From assembly GCA_021413735.1 (NCBI GenBank), contig JAIOPV010000012.1:18811-82810 (forward strand): DNA of 64,000 nt, written 5' to 3'. Numbering within the stretch: position 1 is the first letter of the stretch; the number at the start of each line of letters is the position of its first letter. A program made the position numbers and the translations under genes. Source of the DNA: Planctomycetota bacterium (GTDB lineage: Bacteria > Planctomycetota > Planctomycetia > Gemmatales > Gemmataceae). Positions 1-11,145 of this stretch are shown here, in pieces. The notes beneath the pieces are model-generated. The model had not been told where the DNA came from. It searched no databases and was given only the letters and a program-made list of their open reading frames with translations.

Positions 1-78
1 GCCACCACAACCCGAGAGACAACCGAGCGTCAGGAGAAAGGCTGATACCAGTAACCAGTTCTGGAAGCGTGGGGTCAT
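1..78 (-). CDS. Partial lipoprotein, N-terminus only, truncated by window edge
   Basis: Reverse complement of 78..1 reads MTPRFQNWLLVSAFLLTLGCLSGCGG, a signal peptide with lipobox LSGC. It lies just downstream of a DUF1559 gene on the same strand, like the 24511/24907 pair. Confidence 0.6.
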   Translation of the reverse strand, partial: MTPRFQNWLLVSAFLLTLGCLSGCGG

Positions 79-199
79 GAGTGTACCGATGGGACAAAGT
101 GAGAAGGAATTGACGCCGTTCAGTTCGCGGACGATATCCGCGAACCGAACGGCGGGTCGGTGTCAAGATTGTCACAGCGAACCGTCCCGACGCGCGGGT

Positions 200-1117
200 T
201 CAATAGTCGCCCGACGGAACGGTTCCGATGGCGCGTGTCGTGAGCCGCGCGAGAGTGATGGAGTCGATGCTGAACTTCAGCGAGCGAACGCTCCCGTCGC
301 CCCAAACGAAGTTGACCGAGCCCGTGTGCCAGCTCCCGAAGACCGCGAGTGATTGACCGCCGACGTTGTCGGTTGGTCCGTTGCCCATCGGCCACTCGGC
401 GCCCGCGCCACCGTTCGTGCCGCCAGCGACCCGCATGAACGAATACGCGAAGCCGCCCAGAATCGGGCCGTCGCCGCCGCTGTCCTTGCCGATGTCCACC
501 GTGCGGAGGTGCTTCTCGCCAATCATCAGCGTGGAACTCAGCCCATCGGTCACAGAAGTGAGAGTGGTCTGGCTCTTCCAACCGGTTGGCGTGCCGGACG
601 TGCCGGACGCGACGACGATCATTCCTGCTGCCGAAACGCGACGGTAGGGTGGGTCGTTCCCGTCGGGCCCATCCACGGTGGCGTAGTCGCCGAGTGAGCC
701 ATTCTGTCCGGTCGCGGTGGCATCGTTTTGCGTCGAGAGTTGGCCAGACGACACGCGGCGGCTCGGGCACTGGTAGGCCGGCACCGTCGTCTGGATCGCT
801 GCGCTGGGTTGAGCGGAAACGAGAGCCGTCTGATTGAACTGCGTGTACAAGTTGTTCTGCTCGATGAATGGCAGAATCAGGACCGGCCAGGCGATGTAAC
901 GGTACTCCAGGCGGGCCGGCGGCAACTTCCCGAGCGCGTCGTGATAGTTGTGGACCGCGATGCCGAGCTGCTTCAGGTTGTTCTGGCACTTCATGCGAGC
1001 AGCGGCTTCACGAACCTTTTGGACCGCGGGAAGCAGCAGCCCAATCAGAATGGCGATGATGGCAATCACCACCAACAGTTCAATCAGCGTGAACCCCCGC
1101 TGTTGAGGACGAGACAT
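200..1117 (-). CDS. DUF1559 domain-containing pseudopilin-like protein
   Basis: N-terminal [46 protein letters not shown] and C-terminal [13 protein letters not shown]. Start placed at MSRPQQRG rather than the longer ORF start at 1186. Confidence 0.93.
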   Translation of the reverse strand: MSRPQQRGFTLIELLVVIAIIAILIGLLLPAVQKVREAAARMKCQNNLKQLGIAVHNYHDALGKLPPARLEYRYIAWPVLILPFIEQNNLYTQFNQTALVSAQPSAAIQTTVPAYQCPSRRVSSGQLSTQNDATATGQNGSLGDYATVDGPDGNDPPYRRVSAAGMIVVASGTSGTPTGWKSQTTLTSVTDGLSSTLMIGEKHLRTVDIGKDSGGDGPILGGFAYSFMRVAGGTNGGAGAEWPMGNGPTDNVGGQSLAVFGSWHTGSVNFVWGDGSVRSLKFSIDSITLARLTTRAIGTVPSGDY

Positions 1118-1182
1118 GAATGGACTCCGGAGAGAACGAGGATGGAGACAAATGGATATCGCGAACTCGATCGGGCGAATAA

Positions 1183-2619
1183 TCAACCTGTCACGAGCCG
1201 CGTAAACGGCTCGCCTTCATTCAGGGTCGGTCGTTCGGGCCTGCCCTTATGTTTGTAAACCAGCTTCATGTGATCCGCGCCGAGCAGGTGCAGCCAGGTC
1301 GCGTGCAGATCGTGTACGTGGAGACGGTCTTCAACAGCGTGCAACCCGAGTTCATCGGTCGCGCCATACGCACGCCCGCCCTTCACCCCGGCGCCGGCCA
1401 TCAGCATCGTGAACCCGTAGGGATTGTGGTCACGCCCGTTGCCCTGCTCAGATTGCGGCGTGCGGCCGAACTCCCCACCCCAGACCACCAGCGTGCTATC
1501 CAGAAGCCCACGCCGTTTCAGGTCCGCGAGCAACCCGGCGACCGGCTTGTCCATGCTCTTGCACAGTGCCGAGTGGTTCTTGTCGAGGTTGGAGTGCGAG
1601 TCCCACTTGCTCCCGGCACCGTGGTAGAGTTGCACGAACCGCACCCCACGTTCGACTAATCGCCGAGCGAGCAGGCACTGCCGGCCGAACGTCTCCGTTT
1701 CCTTCTCGTCGGCGCCGTACAGGCTAAGCGTCTCCGCCGACTCTTTCGACAGATCGACCGCCTCGGGGGCCTCGGCCTGCATTCGGAAGGCCAGCTCATA
1801 GGCGCGGATGCGTGCGTCGAGCTCCGTCTGTTCGGGGCGTGCCTCAGCGTGCCGCTGATTGAGCTTCGCGAGGTAATCGAGCTTCTGCTTCTGGCGGTCG
1901 TCTCCGATCGCGGCCGGCGTGTGCAGGTTCGGGATCGGCTCCTTACCGGCATCCAGTCTCGTGCCCTGGTAAACCGCAGGCATGAAGCCTGCACCCCAGT
2001 TCCGCGGACCATTCACCACGGACGCCGCATTATCTTGCATGACCACGAACGCGGGCAGGTTGGTGTTCTCGGTGCCGAGGCCGTAACTGACCCAGCTGCC
2101 GAGCGACGGCCGGCCCGCGAGGATGCTGCCTGTGTTCATCTGGCAAACGCCGCCCGAGTGGTTGATGCCGTCCATCCAGCACGACCGCACCACGGCGAGA
2201 TCGTCAGCACACGTCGCCATGTGCGGCACCCAATCGGAGAACCACAGTCCGCCCTTGCCGTGCTGCTTGAACGTCCGCTTGCAGCCCATCAGCGGCGCGT
2301 CGTTTTCGCCCATCGCGAGGATGACCGGCTTGAACGTGTTCGGCAGTTTCTGGCCGTGCAGCTTGTTCAGCAGCGGCTTCGGGTCGAACAGGTCGATGTG
2401 GCTCGGCCCCCCTTCCATGAACAGGAAGATGACCGACTTCGCCTTGGCCTTGTGATGGGGTTGCTTGGCCGCGAGCGGGTCTGCTGCCTTGGCTTCCGCA
2501 GCGACCGAATCGTTGCCCAGCAGCCACGACAGCGCAACGCCACCGAACCCGGCACCGCCCTGGATCAGAGCGTCGCGACGAGTGTATGCACGTTCGACGT
2601 GAGGGAGAGATGAACCCAT
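1183..2619 (-). CDS. DUF1501 domain-containing protein
   Basis: [67 protein letters not shown]. Confidence 0.93.
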   Translation of the reverse strand: MGSSLPHVERAYTRRDALIQGGAGFGGVALSWLLGNDSVAAEAKAADPLAAKQPHHKAKAKSVIFLFMEGGPSHIDLFDPKPLLNKLHGQKLPNTFKPVILAMGENDAPLMGCKRTFKQHGKGGLWFSDWVPHMATCADDLAVVRSCWMDGINHSGGVCQMNTGSILAGRPSLGSWVSYGLGTENTNLPAFVVMQDNAASVVNGPRNWGAGFMPAVYQGTRLDAGKEPIPNLHTPAAIGDDRQKQKLDYLAKLNQRHAEARPEQTELDARIRAYELAFRMQAEAPEAVDLSKESAETLSLYGADEKETETFGRQCLLARRLVERGVRFVQLYHGAGSKWDSHSNLDKNHSALCKSMDKPVAGLLADLKRRGLLDSTLVVWGGEFGRTPQSEQGNGRDHNPYGFTMLMAGAGVKGGRAYGATDELGLHAVEDRLHVHDLHATWLHLLGADHMKLVYKHKGRPERPTLNEGEPFTRLVTG

Positions 2620-2628
2620 CGCGAAACC

Positions 2629-5133
2629 TCAGTCGATGTAAAGGAACTCGTTCGAATTGAGCAAGGAATGGCAGAAGTCGCTCCAGCCCTTCCGTCGGCT
2701 GTCAGGGGTCACGGCGTTGCGTGCGACTCCGACTTGTTGCTTCAGAAACTCAAGTGCCTCAGCCGCTTCTTCCGTGGTCGGCGAGCGTCCGAACGCACGT
2801 CGATAGGCTTCCGTCACTCCGGCTGGCGCGTTCTTGCCATCGGCTGGCATCACACGAGCCGCAAACGCCTCGGCGCGGGCCAGCGTGCCGTTACCATTCA
2901 TCAGCAGTAGTGCCTGCGTCGGGGTGACGGTGATGTTACGGCGAGCACAACTCGTGATTCCGTCGGCCACGTCGAACGAGGCGATCAGCGGGTCCGGGGA
3001 GTTGCGATGCACGCGGGTGTAGACCGATCGCTGCGGCGTGCTGGCTGGCACGGCCGGGCCGCCCGCGTCGAGCTTCAATTCCCCACTCACGGCCAGCATC
3101 GCGTCACGCACTTGCTCGGCATCGAGCCGTCGCACGGACATCCGCGACAGCAGCCGATTCTCGGGATCCGCGGTCGCTCCCTTCGTGCCGACCGATGCTT
3201 GCCGATAGACCGCAGAGGTAACGATCAGTCGGTGGATGTGCTTCATGCTCCAGCCGTGCTCGACGAACTCGACGGCCAACCAGTCGAGCAACTCGGGGTG
3301 CGACGGCTTCTCGCCGAGCGTGCCGAAGTCGCTCGCGGTGGCGACCAACCCGGACCCGAAGTGCCCCTGCCAGATGCGGTTGACCATCACCCGTGCCGTG
3401 AGGGGATGGTCCTTCTGCGTCAGCCACTCCGCGAGGGCAGCACGTCGGCCAGTTGAATCCCGTCGCGTGTGAATCGCGGGCGGACTCGCGCCAAGAACGA
3501 CCGGGAACGCAGGTTCAACCGCGACGGCTTTCTTGCGGCCACCGGGGATAAGCACCTCGGCCGCGTCCGGCCCGAGATCGCGTGCGATCATCGCCATCGG
3601 GGCGGCGGGTTTCGCGGTGGCATCCAGCTCCTTCTTCAGTGCGTCGTACTCGTCCTTCCGTTTGCCGAGGTGCGCCGGGGCCCGATCGAATTCCAGTTCC
3701 CGTATCTGTCGCATCGCCAGTTCGTAAAGTTGCCGCTCGCCGGGGTTGCGCTCGGCAGCGGGTTTGCGAAGCACGGCCTGGATCTCGGGCGGATACGTGT
3801 TGCCCATGTTTGCCTGGATCTTCGCAACCACCGGGCTGAGTAACGCGGCCATCTTTTCGCGGAGGGTTGCCGTCTTCACTTCCCATGCCGCGAGTTGTGC
3901 CTCGTATTCGGTCTTCGCCGCAGCGGATGGGAACACGGGCTCGTCCACGAAGCGGATGCCCGCGAAGAACGATTGCAGCGAGAAGTAGTCTTTCTGAAGG
4001 ACGGGGTCGAACTTGTGGTCGTGGCAGCGCGCACAGCCCATGCCGAGCGCAAGGAAGGCGTCGGCTGTGACGTCGGTGATGTCGTTCTGGATCGCGGCCC
4101 ACTGACCACGCACGTCCTTCTGGTTGTACTCATACTGCCCGAGGCGGAAGTAGCCGGTCGCGATCAGGGCATTCGGATCGTTCGGATACAGTTCATCCCC
4201 GGCCAGTTGTTCCCGCACGAATCGGTCGTAGCCAATGTCGGCGTTGAATGCTCGGATGACGTAATCACGGTACTTCCAGGCGTGCGGGCGTGCGCCGTCG
4301 GCGCGGTAACCGTCGCTCTCGGCGTACCGAACGACATCGAGCCAGGCCCGCGATTGCCGTTCGCCGTATCGTGGACTGGCGAGCAACCGCTCCACGAGCT
4401 TCTCATAGGCATCGGCCGATCGGTCTTCGACGAACGCCGTCACTTCGGCCGGAGTGGGAGGCAGCCCAGTCAGATCAAAGGTGAGCCTGCGAATCAGCGT
4501 CTCACGGCTGGCTTCCGCGGCGTGCGGCAACTTCTCGGCTTCCAACCGCTGCGCGATGAAGTGATCGATCGGAGTCTTCGCCCAGTTTGCTCCTGCCTTC
4601 GGCAGTTCAGAGCGTGTCGGCTTCTGGAACGCCCACCAGCCGCGGTCGGTGTCGGTGATCTGGCCGGGTTTGCGGGCAGCGTGACCAGTCGCGCTGCCGG
4701 TCGTCGTGGTCTGGCCACCCCAGGTAGCTCCGTCCTTGATCCACTTTGTCAGCACGGCGACCTGTTCGTCGGGCAACTGCTTGCCCGGCGGCATCTTCAG
4801 CCCCTGGTGCTTCAGAGCCTGAACGAATAGGCTCTCGTCGGGCTTACCGAGGACAAGAGCCGGACCGGATTCGCCACCGGTGAGAAGTGCTTCACGGGAA
4901 TCGACACGTAGGCCACCCTTTTGCTTATCCGGTCCGTGGCAGCGGAGGCAGTGTTCGGCCAGGAGAGGACGTACCGACTTCTCGAAATGGTCGTCGGCCC
5001 CGACCACGGGTATGGTCAGCAGTGCGAGAATCGTCGGAGCAATGACAAATGAGCAGACGCCGCGTGGCATGCGGACTGCCTTTGGTTTGTGGGGAGAACA
5101 ACCAGCACCCACAGAAAGCCTCGGGAGGCCCAA
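2629..5133 (-). CDS. PSD1 / DUF1549-DUF1553 domain protein with planctomycete-type cytochrome C motif
   Basis: CLRCHGPDKQKGGLRVDSREALLTGGESGPA, FDLTGLPPTPAEV, GMGCARCHDHKFDPV, RVMVNRIWQGHFG, ALLLMNG. The true start is probably MPRGVCSF, internal to the ORF. Confidence 0.93.
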   Translation of the reverse strand: MGLPRLSVGAGCSPHKPKAVRMPRGVCSFVIAPTILALLTIPVVGADDHFEKSVRPLLAEHCLRCHGPDKQKGGLRVDSREALLTGGESGPALVLGKPDESLFVQALKHQGLKMPPGKQLPDEQVAVLTKWIKDGATWGGQTTTTGSATGHAARKPGQITDTDRGWWAFQKPTRSELPKAGANWAKTPIDHFIAQRLEAEKLPHAAEASRETLIRRLTFDLTGLPPTPAEVTAFVEDRSADAYEKLVERLLASPRYGERQSRAWLDVVRYAESDGYRADGARPHAWKYRDYVIRAFNADIGYDRFVREQLAGDELYPNDPNALIATGYFRLGQYEYNQKDVRGQWAAIQNDITDVTADAFLALGMGCARCHDHKFDPVLQKDYFSLQSFFAGIRFVDEPVFPSAAAKTEYEAQLAAWEVKTATLREKMAALLSPVVAKIQANMGNTYPPEIQAVLRKPAAERNPGERQLYELAMRQIRELEFDRAPAHLGKRKDEYDALKKELDATAKPAAPMAMIARDLGPDAAEVLIPGGRKKAVAVEPAFPVVLGASPPAIHTRRDSTGRRAALAEWLTQKDHPLTARVMVNRIWQGHFGSGLVATASDFGTLGEKPSHPELLDWLAVEFVEHGWSMKHIHRLIVTSAVYRQASVGTKGATADPENRLLSRMSVRRLDAEQVRDAMLAVSGELKLDAGGPAVPASTPQRSVYTRVHRNSPDPLIASFDVADGITSCARRNITVTPTQALLLMNGNGTLARAEAFAARVMPADGKNAPAGVTEAYRRAFGRSPTTEEAAEALEFLKQQVGVARNAVTPDSRRKGWSDFCHSLLNSNEFLYID

Positions 5134-5329
5134 AGCGCACGCGAGAATCCGAAAAATGTTTCCAAAACTTCAAGAATTGCACAGATTAAGCCATAAACAA
5201 CTGCTCTACATACCTTTACAAAACGACCATCTTTGATGCCGGACGACCCGCACGGTCAAACCCGGGACTTTCTATCGAAGTCACTCGCCACGCGGTAGAG
5301 TAGACCGCACACTCCTTGAGGTAACTCCG

Positions 5330-6205
5330 ATGTCTCTTTCCCGAAGCTTTCTCCTCGCCATCGTCTGCGGATTCACTGCGAGCGCAACGATGGCCACCGA
5401 ACCGGCCCCTGATGTCAAGGTAATGAGCTTCAACATTCGGTATGGAACGGCGAAGGACGGAGAAAACCACTGGGACAAGCGGAAGGAGTTCCTGGCCGAC
5501 ACGGTCAAGGCGTTCGGCCCGGACCTCCTCGGAACGCAGGAGAACCTCGGGTTCCAACGAGACTTCTTGGCCGAGAAGTTGGCCGGGTACGAGGCGTTGG
5601 GCGTCGGCCGGGACGACGGCAAAGAGAAGGGCGAGATGATGGCGGTGTTCTGGCGGAAGGAGAGGTTCGAGAAGACCGACGGGGGGCACTTCTGGCTGAG
5701 TGAAACGCCGAAGGTGGCCGGCAGCAAGAGTTGGGACAGTTCACTTCCCCGGATGGCCACCTGGGTGAAACTCAAGGATAAGAAGGCGGATGGAAAGGCA
5801 GTGCTGTGGGTGAACACGCACTTCGATCACATGGGGAAGGTGTCGCGGGTCGAGGCCGCGAAGCTTCTCCGTTCCCAGATCGCAGCACTCGGCGAGGGGT
5901 GTTCGATCCTCGTGACGGGTGACTTCAACTCCGGCGAGGAAAGCGACCCGTACAAGGCTTTGTTCGGGGTTGGCGGGAAGGATGAATCTCCAGTGGTCGA
6001 TAGCTACCGTGTCGCTCATCCCAAGCGGGAAGACAACGAGGGCACGACGACCCCATTCAAGCCGGGGCCGAGCAAGGGGAGTCGGATCGACTGGATTGGG
6101 GTGTCGCGGGACTGGAAGGTAGTCTCCGCTGAGATCGACCATACCTCACGCGACGGACGAACGCCATCGGATCACTTCCCGATCACGGCGGTGATCCGTC
6201 GGTAG
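5330..6205 (+). CDS. Endonuclease/exonuclease/phosphatase family protein, secreted
   Basis: VKVMSFNIRYGTAKDGENHWDKRKE, GTQE, VNTHFDHMGKVSR, VTGDFNSGEES, SDHFPITAVI; N-terminal signal peptide. Confidence 0.9.
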   Translation: MSLSRSFLLAIVCGFTASATMATEPAPDVKVMSFNIRYGTAKDGENHWDKRKEFLADTVKAFGPDLLGTQENLGFQRDFLAEKLAGYEALGVGRDDGKEKGEMMAVFWRKERFEKTDGGHFWLSETPKVAGSKSWDSSLPRMATWVKLKDKKADGKAVLWVNTHFDHMGKVSRVEAAKLLRSQIAALGEGCSILVTGDFNSGEESDPYKALFGVGGKDESPVVDSYRVAHPKREDNEGTTTPFKPGPSKGSRIDWIGVSRDWKVVSAEIDHTSRDGRTPSDHFPITAVIRR

Positions 6206-6405
6206 CGTCACCAGAGTGAGCGTCTGGGATTTGAAGTGCCAATTATCGCAGCATTGCCACCGCTGCCGGATGACCGAGTCTTCACGACCGAGCTCGAAAT
6301 TGTCGCATTCCTCTTTGGCGACAAGTGCCGTTCTCCCGTCGTACTATCGTTCACCCGCGAGACGATCGGATTCGGTCGAAAGAAGTCACCAGACAACACG
6401 GCCAG

Positions 6406-7461
6406 TTAATTCGTGAGTGAGAGCGTCTCGCCGCCGGCGCGGGTGCCGACTGCCTTCCAGGTGTCCAGCGTAACCGCGTTCGTGACGAACTTCACCGAGC
6501 CATCGGCAAGGACGAGGTTCACACCATTGGTATGTGCACTGCGGGAAGCAAGGTGAATGTTGGTGTTGACGGGATAGCTCATGCAATCCCGGCCCGCGTA
6601 ATTCGGTGGCACAGTATGTGTGTAGTACGCCAGGTAGAGTTGACCCCCGAAGTAACTGAGTCCGGACCCAGAAGAAGTGAGGGTGCTCACGGCAGCGTTG
6701 CAACCCGCAAGCAACGCCGCCGCAGCAGGGGCTTGGGGGTCGTTATTCATTGCGGTATCCGCAGCATTGTTGGGACTTGAAACACTCCATGAACTCCACT
6801 TGGTAATGTCATAAATATCGGAACCTGGTGAAGCACCACGTCGAATCTCTGCGAACAAAGCAGTATTGGTGCTTCCATCGGTAATATCAGTGATCGCGAC
6901 CTTAGTCCCGCCACCAAACATCCCCATTCGGTTGGCCGGCTTACTTAACCCCGATAAGGTGTCAAATCCCCACGCGTGCTGTCCGAGGTTGGCTTGATAG
7001 TTGGTGCGACCGGCCGGACCAGGCACGAGTCCAACTGATGGATCGGATGGGCACAGAAGCAAGGGAATGTCTCCCGCGGACTTCGCGGGAAGGTTGGAAG
7101 CCGCTGAGATAGCTTGCGTTTGGTCAAATTGATTCCAGCGCGGGGTCTGCTCGAGATAAGGCAAGAGGTAGACAAGTGCTGAAGCAGCACCGAAGGTGGA
7201 AGGAGTTATTTGGTGTCCCGAGGGGAACGCCTTTACAACGTCGTGGTAGTTATGGGCCGCAACACCGAGTTGTTTGAGGTTGTTCTGGCACTTCGCGCGG
7301 GACGCGGCTTCACGAACCTTTTGGACGGCTGGAAGCAGCAAGCCAATGAGAACCGCGATGATGGCGATGACGACTAACAACTCAATAAGTGTAAATGCAT
7401 TTAATCGTGGGCGATTCACCACATCAACCTCGATTAGAACCAGATTGAGAGGTCGGGTCAT
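6406..7461 (-). CDS. DUF1559 domain-containing pseudopilin-like protein
   Basis: [44 protein letters not shown] and [17 protein letters not shown]. Start is ambiguous: ATG 7461 or GTG ~7422. Confidence 0.9.
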   Translation of the reverse strand: MTRPLNLVLIEVDVVNRPRLNAFTLIELLVVIAIIAVLIGLLLPAVQKVREAASRAKCQNNLKQLGVAAHNYHDVVKAFPSGHQITPSTFGAASALVYLLPYLEQTPRWNQFDQTQAISAASNLPAKSAGDIPLLLCPSDPSVGLVPGPAGRTNYQANLGQHAWGFDTLSGLSKPANRMGMFGGGTKVAITDITDGSTNTALFAEIRRGASPGSDIYDITKWSSWSVSSPNNAADTAMNNDPQAPAAAALLAGCNAAVSTLTSSGSGLSYFGGQLYLAYYTHTVPPNYAGRDCMSYPVNTNIHLASRSAHTNGVNLVLADGSVKFVTNAVTLDTWKAVGTRAGGETLSLTN

Positions 7462-7556
7462 CTTAGCCGAATAGAGCCAAGTGGATTGAGATTTGGAGGA
7501 AATCCTATTGAGAGGGAGCTTCTTCGCCATGCGAAGAAGTTCCCTCGAGCGATCAC

Positions 7557-8252
7557 CTATCCCGGGGGGGTTAAGATGGATGATGCCACCTCGACGTATC
7601 TTGTATCAGTCCCATCGCTTAATACGATTTCATACTCCACATTCTCCCCAGAGGGGCCCGGATTGGTGCCAGGAGAAAACATTGCCCACCAGCCACCATC
7701 TTCAAAGGCCGAATCGATACTCGGTGCGCCACCCAGTGTCACAGTCGGGAGACTCTCCCCAGCCCCATAACACACGAAGCACGATCGCTCGTCCCCTTGA
7801 ATTACGTAGACTGATCCCGAGTCAGGAAAGTCGAAGGTGGGGGGTGCGACTGCGGCTCTTTTTACCGGTGCAGGCCTCGTTACGAGCCACAAACGGTCAA
7901 CGGCCAAATCTATGGGAGCAGCTGAGCTGGCAGTATATGCACTTACAATCAAATTGACTTCAGCTTTCGCATTCGTTCCCATGTTTGTTTGAACTCGCTT
8001 TGTCCATCGAATACGACCTGTCTGTGCGTTTTCTTTTAGCTTGCAATCAGTCTCAGGGGAGCTGGGCCCACCATCGAATAATGGTACGACTTCTACCGTT
8101 ACCCTCTTAATTTGGACATCTGCCCCACCACTCGGATTCGAGTACATCATTTCAACACGACCAAGAGCCTGAAAAGTAGGTCGCAATGCCGTCTTCTCAG
8201 TGTCATGCGAATTTGAAGAAGGAAACCTGACCACCAAATTCTGTTTTGCCAC
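7557..8252 (-). CDS. Hypothetical protein in kinase/sigma operon
   Basis: Third gene of the same-strand run after the sigma factor and kinase. GTG start at 8252 has AGGAG 6 nt upstream and avoids overlapping the kinase stop (ORF track start 8306). Confidence 0.65.
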   Translation of the reverse strand: MAKQNLVVRFPSSNSHDTEKTALRPTFQALGRVEMMYSNPSGGADVQIKRVTVEVVPLFDGGPSSPETDCKLKENAQTGRIRWTKRVQTNMGTNAKAEVNLIVSAYTASSAAPIDLAVDRLWLVTRPAPVKRAAVAPPTFDFPDSGSVYVIQGDERSCFVCYGAGESLPTVTLGGAPSIDSAFEDGGWWAMFSPGTNPGPSGENVEYEIVLSDGTDTRYVEVASSILTPPG

Positions 8253-8277
8253 GAGACACTCCTGGGCTGCGGAATGG

Positions 8278-10395
8278 TTACGGAACAACCGGCTGTGGGG
8301 TGACAACCACCCTCCGAATCGACGCGGCTGAATTGGGGTAAATAATCAAACCGAGTCCGCCCTTCGGAGCAAACTCAGGTCGCATCTTCCGAATTAGTTC
8401 AGACTCAAAGGGGTGTCCTCGGAGCCAGGTGTTTCCACCTAATAGTGTCTCGGGTGATAAATCGGTCTGGGAAAGTGTCATCGTCTTTCCGTTGAGTGTT
8501 GCCCTCACTTCCGTCGGCGTCACTGTCATCTCGTAAGGATGCCAGACACCATTTCTGGGTCCGAGTGCCTTCAACCTCCCACCGCCTTGCTGAATTAACT
8601 CCTGGTGGATCGATGGCGGCCAAGTTTCGTCAGGAAAGACTCGAGCAACGAGCGCCATTTCTGACGTTTGATTCTCAGGGATATGTCGCTTACCGTTCGC
8701 GAAAACGACAAATGGCACCTCGGTAACCGAGTTAAACCTTACATGAGCGAAAAAGTGAATCCCTTTCAGATCGCCGGCATAGACCCGATGACCGACATAC
8801 ATCCCAATAAACCCACCATACCCACCAAGCTCGTGTCGTATCTCGGCTGTCAGCTTATACTTGTCGTTCCGCGTGTCGGGAAGCAACTCAAGCACCCCCA
8901 TGTGGTCCTTCCCAACCATCTCGGCGGAAACCGCTCCATCTTTCTCGAGTTGCATCCTCTGTGATTCTTTGCCGCTCACCCATCGGAACCACTTTGGCCA
9001 GCCCTTCTCGCCGACGAGAGTGACCGGCTTGCCTTTGTCCAGTTCGGCCTCCAACTCCTTCCGCACGTCTTCGGATTCCCCGTTGGGAACAGCCGACACC
9101 GCCTGTCGGGGCATGAGAGCGGCCGTTGCACCAACCAGGGTGCCCATAATCAGAAGCCCCGCCAAAACCCTCGGGGCACGACGACGAACAGCACGGCCAA
9201 CCCACCTCCACCGACTCGGTCGGCGAGCGCCAATACTCTTACCGACAATATAGCTATTGAGTTCTTGATAGAGTTCGTCCGCGTTACGATACCTGTCATT
9301 TTGTGAACATTCAAGGCAGTGCAGACAGATTGTTTCAAGATCGCGTGGAAGCTCCGGGCGAAGCTGCGACGGGGGGACGAACTCTCCCCTTTGCACCATC
9401 TGAAGGAGCCGCGGTTTGGTCTCGGCAACGAACGGCGGCGCGCCCGTGATCGCCTCGTACAGAATCACGCCCAGGGAATACACGTCGGACTGTTCGTTGA
9501 TCTCAGCCGTGCGGCCCGCTGCCTGTTCCGGAGACATATAAGCAGGCGTGCCCATGACCGCCTCGGATGCGGTCAACTGCGGACCGTCCCCGAGCATTCG
9601 TGCCAGCCCGAAATCGACGATCTTCGGCGTCCCACTTCGCGTGAGCAGCACATTCGACGGCTTCAGATCGCGGTGGATCACCCCCTGGGAGTGGGCATAC
9701 GCCACGGCGCTTGCGAGAGAGCGAACTAACTCCGCGGCATCCGCGAAATCCATGATGTCGCGACCGAGTTTCACCGAGAGAGTTTCACCTTCGACGAGTT
9801 CCATCGCCAGGTACGGCTGACCCTCGCTCTCGCCGCTGTCGTAGACCCGCACGATGTTCGGGTGATCGAGCCGGGCAACAGCTTCTCCCTCGACGCGGAA
9901 TCGTTCTTGCGACTGCGACCGTGCGGACGCTCCCGGGTGAATCGTCTTCAGCGCGACCGGCCGCTTTAACCCCTGGTGAACCGCCCGGAAAACGACCCCC
10001 ATCCCGCCGCGTCCGAGGACTTCGAGAACGGTGTATGGGCCGATGTTGCCGAGGCTGGTGACTTCCCACTCCACGCTTATCGCGCCGGAATCACCAAGCG
10101 AACAGGTGTCGTGATTCCAGAGATCGAGTGCCGCGGCTTCGAGCCGGACGTATGCTGGTTGCGATGTCGGCAAGAGGTAGCTGCGGTCGGTGCAGAATCT
10201 GAGGAAATTCGCCTCCAACGAATCGGCCGGAGTGTCGATGAGGTCGCGGAGTGTCGAGATACAACTGGCGCACGTTTCGACGTGTCCTGCGACACGTTCT
10301 GCCTCGGGGCCGCTAACACGACCCGCCTGGAAGGCGAAGAGGGTGCGACGAGCAGGACAAGCCCCGGTCGGCTCATCAACGGGGAGTTGGTTCAT
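8278..10395 (-). CDS. Serine/threonine protein kinase with N-terminal zf-HC2/anti-sigma-like segment and C-terminal extracytoplasmic domain
   Basis: VLGRGGMGVVFRAVHQGLKRPVALKTI, VIHRDLKPSNVLL, KIVDFGLARM, GTPAYMSPEQA; N-terminal GHVETCASCISTL; transmembrane segment VLAGLLIMGTLVGATAAL. Confidence 0.93.
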   Translation of the reverse strand: MNQLPVDEPTGACPARRTLFAFQAGRVSGPEAERVAGHVETCASCISTLRDLIDTPADSLEANFLRFCTDRSYLLPTSQPAYVRLEAAALDLWNHDTCSLGDSGAISVEWEVTSLGNIGPYTVLEVLGRGGMGVVFRAVHQGLKRPVALKTIHPGASARSQSQERFRVEGEAVARLDHPNIVRVYDSGESEGQPYLAMELVEGETLSVKLGRDIMDFADAAELVRSLASAVAYAHSQGVIHRDLKPSNVLLTRSGTPKIVDFGLARMLGDGPQLTASEAVMGTPAYMSPEQAAGRTAEINEQSDVYSLGVILYEAITGAPPFVAETKPRLLQMVQRGEFVPPSQLRPELPRDLETICLHCLECSQNDRYRNADELYQELNSYIVGKSIGARRPSRWRWVGRAVRRRAPRVLAGLLIMGTLVGATAALMPRQAVSAVPNGESEDVRKELEAELDKGKPVTLVGEKGWPKWFRWVSGKESQRMQLEKDGAVSAEMVGKDHMGVLELLPDTRNDKYKLTAEIRHELGGYGGFIGMYVGHRVYAGDLKGIHFFAHVRFNSVTEVPFVVFANGKRHIPENQTSEMALVARVFPDETWPPSIHQELIQQGGGRLKALGPRNGVWHPYEMTVTPTEVRATLNGKTMTLSQTDLSPETLLGGNTWLRGHPFESELIRKMRPEFAPKGGLGLIIYPNSAASIRRVVVTPQPVVP

Positions 10396-10417
10396 GTAAT
10401 CGGTTCCGGTGGAGAGG

Positions 10418-11032
10418 TCATTCCGGACGCGGTTCGAGCAACTCGGCGTATTCTTCCCGCAGTCGACGCAGAACGCGGGACTTGATCAGGTAAACCGCGT
10501 TCACGGACATCCCCAGATCGGCAGCCACCGCGACGGGGTCTTGTTTGTCGATGACAACTCGCAAAAACGCATTTCGGGTTTCTTCCTTGTGCTCAGCGAG
10601 AACGAGGTCGAGCGCTCTGCGGTAGAGGATTCGCTCTTCTTCGGGATCGGGGCCATCGCCGACTTGCGGCTCGACGGCGATGCTCTCCAAAAGGCCGCCA
10701 GTATCGCCGCCCGCACCGGGTGCCTTCGTTCGAGCCCACAGGAAGTCGCGAACCTTGTTCCGTGTAATCACTCGCAGCCAACCGCGGAAGCTCCCGTCGC
10801 CTTCGCGTTGGAACTGACCGATCGCCGCAAGAACAGCCCGAAAAACATCTTGCCCCACGTCGGCCGCGTCTGCCGTTTGGAGACCACACCGCCGGCACCA
10901 GTGGTAGATAAGTGGGCTGTAAAGCCGGACGAAGGTATTCCACGCCGACGACTCACCTGCCCGCACTCGTTCGAGCCAGGTGGAGGAGGTGTTTTCGATC
11001 TGCCCATTATCTTCAACGGGCTCGTCTGTCAC
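10418..11032 (-). CDS. ECF-type RNA polymerase sigma factor
   Basis: WNTFVRLYSPLIYHWCRRCGLQTADAADVGQDVF (region 2) and AVAADLGMSVNAVYLIKSRVLRRLREE (region 4). Immediately upstream of the kinase gene. Confidence 0.9.
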   Translation of the reverse strand: MTDEPVEDNGQIENTSSTWLERVRAGESSAWNTFVRLYSPLIYHWCRRCGLQTADAADVGQDVFRAVLAAIGQFQREGDGSFRGWLRVITRNKVRDFLWARTKAPGAGGDTGGLLESIAVEPQVGDGPDPEEERILYRRALDLVLAEHKEETRNAFLRVVIDKQDPVAVAADLGMSVNAVYLIKSRVLRRLREEYAELLEPRPE

Positions 11033-11126
11033 GATCGACTCCGAAATCGGAACAAATCTCCAAGATCGATTGTCTCCGGATGTTGACAGGCGGTCCAGAG
11101 AAAAGATATATAGTGATAGTATAGGT

Positions 11127-11145
11127 GTAAATATATTATATTTAC
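11127..11145. repeat. AT-rich perfect palindrome GTAAATATA-T-TATATTTAC
   Basis: Nine-bp arms around one centre base, ~95 bp upstream of the sigma factor start, in otherwise GC-rich DNA. Confidence 0.7.
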
